This document shows, one piece after another, positions 59,514-64,000 of a stretch of 64,000 nucleotides of DNA (positions are counted from its first letter, which is position 1; the number at the start of each line of letters is the position of its first letter). This DNA comes from Williamsia sp. 1135 (GTDB taxonomy: Bacteria; Actinomycetota; Actinomycetes; Mycobacteriales; Mycobacteriaceae). The notes under the pieces were generated by a model that saw nothing but the letters and a program-made list of their open reading frames with translations, searched no databases and was not told the origin of the DNA. The translations under genes and the position numbers were made by a program. The stretch covers positions 1-64,000 of the forward strand of contig NZ_MJEI01000088.1 in assembly GCF_002095395.1 (NCBI RefSeq), written 5' to 3'.

Positions 59514-60311
59514 TCAGTCGGCCTGTCGCGTCGACTCGGGTGTTTGCGGCATCGGGTGATCTTGCGCATTGAAGTATTCCGCGGACCCGCCGGCGGCGGC
59601 GATGCCCGAGATCGACGACCAGACCATCATCGTGAGGTAGTCGATCAACTCGTCCTTACCCAGGCGCTGCTCGACCATCCACCAGTGCACCGCGAGCTGG
59701 ATCGCACCGACGAGGCTGTACGCCCACGTCTCGACCCCGGCGGTCTGCGAACCCTGATCGACCATCCGGTTGATCATCACGAACGTGAGCATCTGAGCGA
59801 CGAGCTTCTGCGAGTCCGCGAGGACCTGTGCACCGGACCCGCCGGCCATGACGAAGGAGTAGATGTGCGGCTCGTCGGCCACGGTCTGGACGTAGACCGA
59901 GATCACCATGCGGGTCAGTTCGAACTCGCCGACGTCCTCGTTGATGGCGCTACCGAGCCGCGGCACGAGGACAGTCTCGAGGAAGCGCATCATCGCTGCG
60001 GTGGTCAAGTCGCTCTTGTCGCTGAAATAGCGGTAGAGGACGGTCTTCGACACGCCGATCTCGGAGGCGATCTCATCCATGCCCGCATCGGCGCCGAGGG
60101 CCCGCACAGCCGCGAGGGTGCCGTCGACGAGTTCGGTACGCCGGGCCTCCTTGTGGCCTTCCCAGCGCCGCTTGCGTCCGTCGGTCTTGACGTCGTCGGC
60201 GCCGACCTGGTTACGGATGGCCTGGGGGAGTGACACCCCCTTGCTCGCGGCGGTGGCGGCTGCGGCGACCGCAGCGCGGGCGGCCGCAGCCGGGTTGGGG
60301 CGAGGGGACAT
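59514..60311 (-). CDS. TetR-family regulator, Rv0472c (MadR)-like
   Basis: A 265-residue regulator. N-terminal Ala-rich segment (AAARAAVAAAATAASKG), then the TetR helix-turn-helix MDEIASEIGVSKTVLYRYFS. The long N-terminal extension and the C-terminal domain (EPHIYSFVMAGGSGAQVLAD, HWWMVEQRLGKDELIDYLTM) fit M. tuberculosis Rv0472c, a repressor of mycolate desaturase genes. It is in the syntenic position, divergent from the DUF445 gene. Control of desA-type genes elsewhere is inferred from orthology. Confidence 0.85.
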   Translation of the reverse strand: MSPRPNPAAAARAAVAAAATAASKGVSLPQAIRNQVGADDVKTDGRKRRWEGHKEARRTELVDGTLAAVRALGADAGMDEIASEIGVSKTVLYRYFSDKSDLTTAAMMRFLETVLVPRLGSAINEDVGEFELTRMVISVYVQTVADEPHIYSFVMAGGSGAQVLADSQKLVAQMLTFVMINRMVDQGSQTAGVETWAYSLVGAIQLAVHWWMVEQRLGKDELIDYLTMMVWSSISGIAAAGGSAEYFNAQDHPMPQTPESTRQAD

Positions 60312-60468
60312 CGTGGGGCGTCATTTCTTGTTGTAGGCGCCGGTCGCAGCGCCGATGCGTGTCGACTGATCTCCAGCTTATGTTCCCGGGCACTCGTCCA
60401 TGGCATCGAGAGGCGGGTCACCTGCATACCCGTGATTCCTCCAACCGGCTTTGGGTAACACTGGATGG

Positions 60469-61854
60469 ATGCAACCGACACAAGCTCCGCGGCCGACGGC
60501 TGGTCCGGACGCGGACCGATCGCCGAGGGAGTTACCCGCCGGTCGGCATGCCGCGAAGGAAACGTCCCCCGCTCCGAAGCGAAACATCGCCGGGCTCAGC
60601 GAGGCGGACAGCGAACGCAAGGCCGCCCTGCGGCGGATGAAGCTCGTCGCCACCGGGCTCCTGCTGCTGGCCGCGATCATCTACCTGTTCTGCCGCTGGC
60701 TCGAAGACCGCGACGGTGAGAACGTCGCAGCGTGGGTCGGGTACGTACGTGCCGCGGCCGAAGCGGGCATGGTCGGTGCGCTTGCCGACTGGTTCGCCGT
60801 CACTGCGCTGTTCAAGCACCCGATGGGCATTCCGATCCCGCACACCGCGCTGATCCGCAAGAAGAAGGACCAGATCGGCGACCAGTTGGGAGGCTTCATC
60901 GAAGAGAACTTCATGACGCCGGACGTCATCGAGGAGAAGGTCGCGCAGTTGGCGTTGCCGACCCGGGTCTCCAGTTGGCTGGCAGACCCCAAGAACGCGC
61001 CCCGCGTCGGGGAAGAGGCTGCTCGCGGTATCGCGTTCGCGGCAGAGATGCTCGACGACGAGGACATCGAGAAGCTGATCACCGCGGCCATGCGCTGGGC
61101 AGCCGAACCCGAGTGGGGGCCGCCGGCGGGCCGGGTGCTCGAGCAGCTGATCTCGGAGAACCGGCTGGAGCCCGTCATACAGTTGCTGTGCGACAGGGCC
61201 CACGACTTCGCCCTGGGTAGCCAGGATCTGATCGACCGCGTGATCGACAAGGACGGTCCCGCGTGGGCTCCGAAGTTCGTGAACAGCCTCGTGGGAGATC
61301 GGCTCTATCGCGAGCTCGTCGAGTTCTCGTTCAAGGTCAAGACCGATCCCCATCATCAGGTCCGCCTGGCGATGACCGGGGTGATGGTGCAACTGGCGCA
61401 CGACCTGCAGAACGACCCGGATACGATCGCGCGTCTCGAGGCGATCAAATGCGAGCTGCTCGAACGTGACGAGGTCACCGGGGCGGCGTCGACGGCGTGG
61501 AATGCGGGCAAGGCGTTGATCGAGCAGCTCTTGGCCGACCCGAACGGGACGCTCCGGGCGACGCTGACGGACTCGATCATCCAGATCGCCGAGCGTATCC
61601 GCGACGACGAGGTGCTCAAGAACAAGATGAACATCTGGATGGTCCGGGTGGCCAGGCACGTCTCGGAGAACTACTCGCAGGAGATCATCTCGGTGATCAC
61701 CGAGACCGTGCGCGGGTGGGACGCCGAGGACACCAGCAACAAGATCGAATTGCAGGTCGGGCGCGATCTGCAGTTCATCCGCATCAACGGCACGGTGGTC
61801 GGTTCGCTGGCCGGCTTGGTCATCTACACCGTCTCTGTACTGCTCTTTCATTAA
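60469..61854 (+). CDS. DUF445 domain membrane protein (Rv0473-like)
   Basis: About 461 residues. N-terminal disordered region, then a membrane helix (MKLVATGLLLLAAIIYLFCR), the DUF445 core (AAAEAGMVGALADWFAVTAL, FKHPMGIPIPHTALIRKKKD) and a C-terminal membrane helix (VVGSLAGLVIYTVSVLLF). The central region is long and helical. The start could be ATG 60469 or slightly upstream. Function of DUF445 proteins is not known; the position equals M. tuberculosis Rv0473. Confidence 0.85.
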   Translation: MQPTQAPRPTAGPDADRSPRELPAGRHAAKETSPAPKRNIAGLSEADSERKAALRRMKLVATGLLLLAAIIYLFCRWLEDRDGENVAAWVGYVRAAAEAGMVGALADWFAVTALFKHPMGIPIPHTALIRKKKDQIGDQLGGFIEENFMTPDVIEEKVAQLALPTRVSSWLADPKNAPRVGEEAARGIAFAAEMLDDEDIEKLITAAMRWAAEPEWGPPAGRVLEQLISENRLEPVIQLLCDRAHDFALGSQDLIDRVIDKDGPAWAPKFVNSLVGDRLYRELVEFSFKVKTDPHHQVRLAMTGVMVQLAHDLQNDPDTIARLEAIKCELLERDEVTGAASTAWNAGKALIEQLLADPNGTLRATLTDSIIQIAERIRDDEVLKNKMNIWMVRVARHVSENYSQEIISVITETVRGWDAEDTSNKIELQVGRDLQFIRINGTVVGSLAGLVIYTVSVLLFH

Positions 61855-61898
61855 AAGGACGCCGCGATGTTTGTGGCCTTCATCACGGATTAGCTCAA

Positions 61899-61918
61899 GT
61901 GCTTGCAATTGCTAGCAC
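61899..61918. promoter_or_regulatory. near-perfect 20-bp palindrome upstream of the XRE regulator
   Basis: GTGCTTGCAATTGCTAGCAC is palindromic with one mismatched pair (GTGCTTGCAA against GTGCTAGCAA). It lies about 43 bases before the ATG of the XRE gene, in the expected promoter position, and is a candidate autoregulatory operator. Confidence 0.6.
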
Positions 61919-61960
61919 GGGTCGGCAGTATGGCAATCGAGGCTTGAAGGAGTTACCGAG

Positions 61961-62464
61961 ATGGTTCCAACGCCCGCTGATCCCGATGACGAGCCGGTGA
62001 CGGCTGTGGTCGCGAACGCGGCACAGGACATCGCCCAGGACATCAGTGCCAACGTCGCCACTGCTGCCCAGGACATAGGTAGCTTCATCAGATCGCAACG
62101 GATGGGCGCCGAGGTGTCGCTACGCCAGCTTGCTGAGCGTGCAGGCGTCAGTAATCCGTACCTCAGCCAAATTGAACGAGGGTTGCGCAAGCCTTCAGCC
62201 GATGTGTTGGCCCAGATAGCCAAGGGTCTGCGTGTGTCGGCCGAGGTGCTTTACGTACGGGCCGGGATTCTCGAAGAGAGACCCGCGAGTCCGGTGCGCG
62301 ACGCGCTGATGGCAGACACCGTCATCAGTGAACGCCAGAAACAAGTGTTGCTCGAGATCTACGAGTCCTTCTGTAAAGAGAACCGGGCTGTGGTCGAAAG
62401 TCACACGGATACAACACGATCGAACCCACGTGAATTCCTGGAGGAAACCAATGACCAAGTCTGA
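61961..62464 (+). CDS. XRE-family transcriptional regulator (Rv0474-like)
   Basis: A 167-residue DNA-binding protein. A helix-turn-helix is EVSLRQLAERAGVSNPYLSQ followed by IERGLRKPSADVLAQIAKGL. The N-terminal 35 residues are Ala/Asp-rich. In M. tuberculosis the orthologue Rv0474 sits directly before hbhA; it has been reported as a copper-responsive regulator. The stop overlaps the hbhA start by 14 bases, which links them. The palindrome at 61899 is a likely target. Confidence 0.88.
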   Translation: MVPTPADPDDEPVTAVVANAAQDIAQDISANVATAAQDIGSFIRSQRMGAEVSLRQLAERAGVSNPYLSQIERGLRKPSADVLAQIAKGLRVSAEVLYVRAGILEERPASPVRDALMADTVISERQKQVLLEIYESFCKENRAVVESHTDTTRSNPREFLEETNDQV

Positions 62465-63200
62465 CCGCAATCTCGCCAACCCCATCTACGCCGCCGTCGG
62501 TGCCGGCGACCTCGCTTTCAAGCAGGTCAACGAAGTGATCGCTCAGCTGCGCGAGCGCACCGAGACCGCCACCGAGCAGGCCCAGGCCCGCTTCGAAGAG
62601 ACCCGCACCACCGCGCAGACCCGGATCGAAGAGACCCGTGAGCGCATTTCTGCTCTGCCCGAAGAGGTTCCGTCGAACATCGACGAGCTGCGCGCGAAGT
62701 TCACCTCTGAGGAGCTGCGCAAGGTCGCCGAGGCCTACATCGAGGTCGCGACCAACATCTACAACTCGCTCGCAGAGCGTGGCGAAGAGACCGTCGAGCG
62801 GCTGCGCACCACTCCGGCCGTGGGCGAGCAGCTCAGCCGCGCGGAGAAGGCCTACAACGACGCTGTCGATCTGACCGAGGACACCCTCGGCACCATCTCG
62901 TCGCAGACCCGGGCGGTCGGCCAGCGCGCTGCCAAGCTCGCGGGCATCGCCCAGGACAAGATCGAAGACGCGACCGAAGACGCCACCGACGCGATCAACG
63001 GCACCGCGGGCAAGGTCGAGAGCAAGGCGCGTTCGTCGAAGGATTCGCCTGCCAAGAAGATCGCCGAGGCCACGGCTCCGGCCAAGAAGGCACCGGCCAA
63101 GGCCACCCCGGCGGCACCCGCTGCCAAGGCTCCGGCCAAGAAGGCTCCGGCCAAGAAGGCTCCCGCGAAGAAGGCTCCGGCCAAGAAGGCCACCAGCTAG
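62451..63200 (+). CDS. hbhA: heparin-binding hemagglutinin-like protein (HBHA, Rv0475)
   Basis: A 249-residue surface-associated coiled-coil protein. A long helical region with charged heptads ([40 protein letters not shown]) is followed by a Lys/Ala/Pro-rich tail of KKAPA repeats (about residues 200-249) that binds sulfated glycans in M. tuberculosis. ATG 62451 with GGAGG upstream; the longer frame from 62328 overlaps the XRE gene and is rejected. In environmental relatives its role is unknown, perhaps cell-envelope or lipid-droplet contact. Confidence 0.92.
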   Translation: MTKSDRNLANPIYAAVGAGDLAFKQVNEVIAQLRERTETATEQAQARFEETRTTAQTRIEETRERISALPEEVPSNIDELRAKFTSEELRKVAEAYIEVATNIYNSLAERGEETVERLRTTPAVGEQLSRAEKAYNDAVDLTEDTLGTISSQTRAVGQRAAKLAGIAQDKIEDATEDATDAINGTAGKVESKARSSKDSPAKKIAEATAPAKKAPAKATPAAPAAKAPAKKAPAKKAPAKKAPAKKATS

Positions 63201-63285
63201 TCGGGCAACTCGAGCCATTGGCTCCGCCGCTGCGAACCCATCACGCGCCTGTCGCGACACGCGAACTGGACAGTAGGCTGCACCC

Positions 63286-63597
63286 GTGAATGTTCTCTCA
63301 TTCTTGGGGTACGCCCAAAGTCTTGTTCTGCTGCTGCTGACAGTTGTCGCCGGGATCGCGGCGGCGGTGTCGTTGGTGCACGCCGCACTGCAGCGTCCGG
63401 ACGCCTTCCCGGCGGTCGATCGCCAGTCGAAGGTGATCTGGGTGTCCATCCTCGCAGCCGCGACCCTGTTCATCTGGTTGTTCGGGGCCATCGGCATCCT
63501 GGGCATCGTCGGCGTCGTCGCCACGATCGTCTACATCGTGGACGTGCGGCCACGGGTCGACTCGATCCAGAACAAGACCTGGTTTCGTAAGCGCTGA
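63286..63597 (+). CDS. DUF2516 membrane protein (Rv0476-like)
   Basis: A 103-residue protein with two or three membrane helices: LVLLLLTVVAGIAAAVSLVH, VIWVSILAAATLFIWLFGAI and GILGIVGVVATIVYIVDVRP. DUF2516 family, function unknown. GTG start at 63286. Position after hbhA matches M. tuberculosis Rv0476. Confidence 0.88.
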   Translation: MNVLSFLGYAQSLVLLLLTVVAGIAAAVSLVHAALQRPDAFPAVDRQSKVIWVSILAAATLFIWLFGAIGILGIVGVVATIVYIVDVRPRVDSIQNKTWFRKR

Positions 63598-63691
63598 AGT
63601 CCACCATCCATGGGTGGTGAATGGCGTATTCACGCAGGGTCGACACCCTTCCGCCGATCAAACGCTCGGCGAGCAGACCTAGAATGAGCGC

Positions 63692-64000
63692 ATGGCTGAA
63701 TACCGGATCAACGAACTCGCGGATGTTTCCGGCGTCAGCGTCCGCAACATCAGGGTCTACCAGGACCGCGGTCTGCTTCCGCCACCCAAGATCAAGGGCC
63801 GTACCGGCTGGTACTCCGCAGAACACCTGAGCCGGCTCAAGATGATCTCGCAGATGCTCGAGCGGGGCTACACCTTCGCGACGATCAGTGAATTGCTGAT
63901 GGCAGCGCGATACGGCCTCAAGGTCGAGCACGTGCTGGAGGCCGAGCCGAAACGCGGCAGCCGGTGGAAGAACCTCAGGCGGATGGCGACCATCACCATC
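63692..64000 (+). CDS. MerR-family transcriptional regulator, 3' end outside the window
   Basis: The first 103 residues are visible: YRINELADVSGVSVRNIRVY and DRGLLPPPKIKGRTGWYSAE form the winged helix-turn-helix, followed by the dimerisation helix RLKMISQMLERGYTFATISE. The C-terminal effector domain is cut off. TAGAAT about 12 bases before the ATG at 63692 may be the -10 box, giving a very short leader. The ligand is unknown. Confidence 0.88.
   Translation, partial: MAEYRINELADVSGVSVRNIRVYQDRGLLPPPKIKGRTGWYSAEHLSRLKMISQMLERGYTFATISELLMAARYGLKVEHVLEAEPKRGSRWKNLRRMATITI

Overview
This 64 kb window is GC-rich chromosomal DNA from a mycolic-acid actinomycete, most likely Gordonia or a close relative (Williamsia, Dietzia, Rhodococcus). 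The evidence is gene content and order from about 27.4 kb onward. It follows the Mycobacterium tuberculosis Rv0457c-Rv0477 block: S9 prolyl oligopeptidase, lpdC, ramB, aceA (icl), fadB2, a TetR like Rv0472c, a DUF445 protein like Rv0473, an XRE regulator like Rv0474, hbhA and a DUF2516 protein like Rv0476. Accessory genes are interleaved. No rRNA, tRNA or CRISPR array was seen.

Region 1 (1-8.5 kb): an IS3-family element enters from the left edge and cuts the last gene of a minus-strand operon (oligopeptide-type ABC transporter plus a sarcosine-oxidase-like flavoenzyme). That operon and the divergent plus-strand class V aminotransferase gene each start with what reads clearly as a SAM-IV type riboswitch, so both probably belong to sulfur or methionine acquisition. 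Region 2 (8.6-25.8 kb): htpG, then a sulfur-flavoured stretch (two flavin monooxygenases of the NtaA/DszA/SsuD superfamily, a GNAT enzyme, a WhiB protein, an AprA/AprB-like flavoprotein-ferredoxin pair), followed by PPK2, DinB and a TauE/SafE exporter whose Shine-Dalgarno sequence can be masked by an upstream complementary stretch.

Region 3 (25.9-47.4 kb): DUF2079 protein, prolyl oligopeptidase, a three-gene metallopeptidase operon, a YCII/ECF42-like sigma factor pair, an old-yellow-enzyme homologue, lpdC, an AlkA-like glycosylase, an AbiEi/DUF559 protein, a RecQ helicase fused to a phosphoribosyltransferase-like tail, an amidase, a FadR-type regulator with a fatty-acid hydroxylase, and a polar amino acid ABC transporter with fused binding protein and permease. 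Region 4 (47.4-64 kb): the acetate/glyoxylate block (ramB, aceA, fadB2), a MetE homologue lacking three of the four zinc ligands, an ABC exporter preceded by a 37-residue Gln/Asn-rich peptide gene, then the TetR-DUF445-XRE-hbhA-DUF2516-MerR end.

Most unusual features: (a) the divergent riboswitch pair; (b) the zinc-ligand-less MetE homologue beside fadB2; (c) intergenic mirror-symmetric short-unit elements, one set with 21-nt units at three loci and another with about 19-nt units whose sequence differs at each locus but whose forward-forward-reverse-reverse layout is the same; (d) the peptide/exporter unit; (e) an 18-nt RamB-box-like sequence found at aceA and, with one mismatch, near 18.95 kb.
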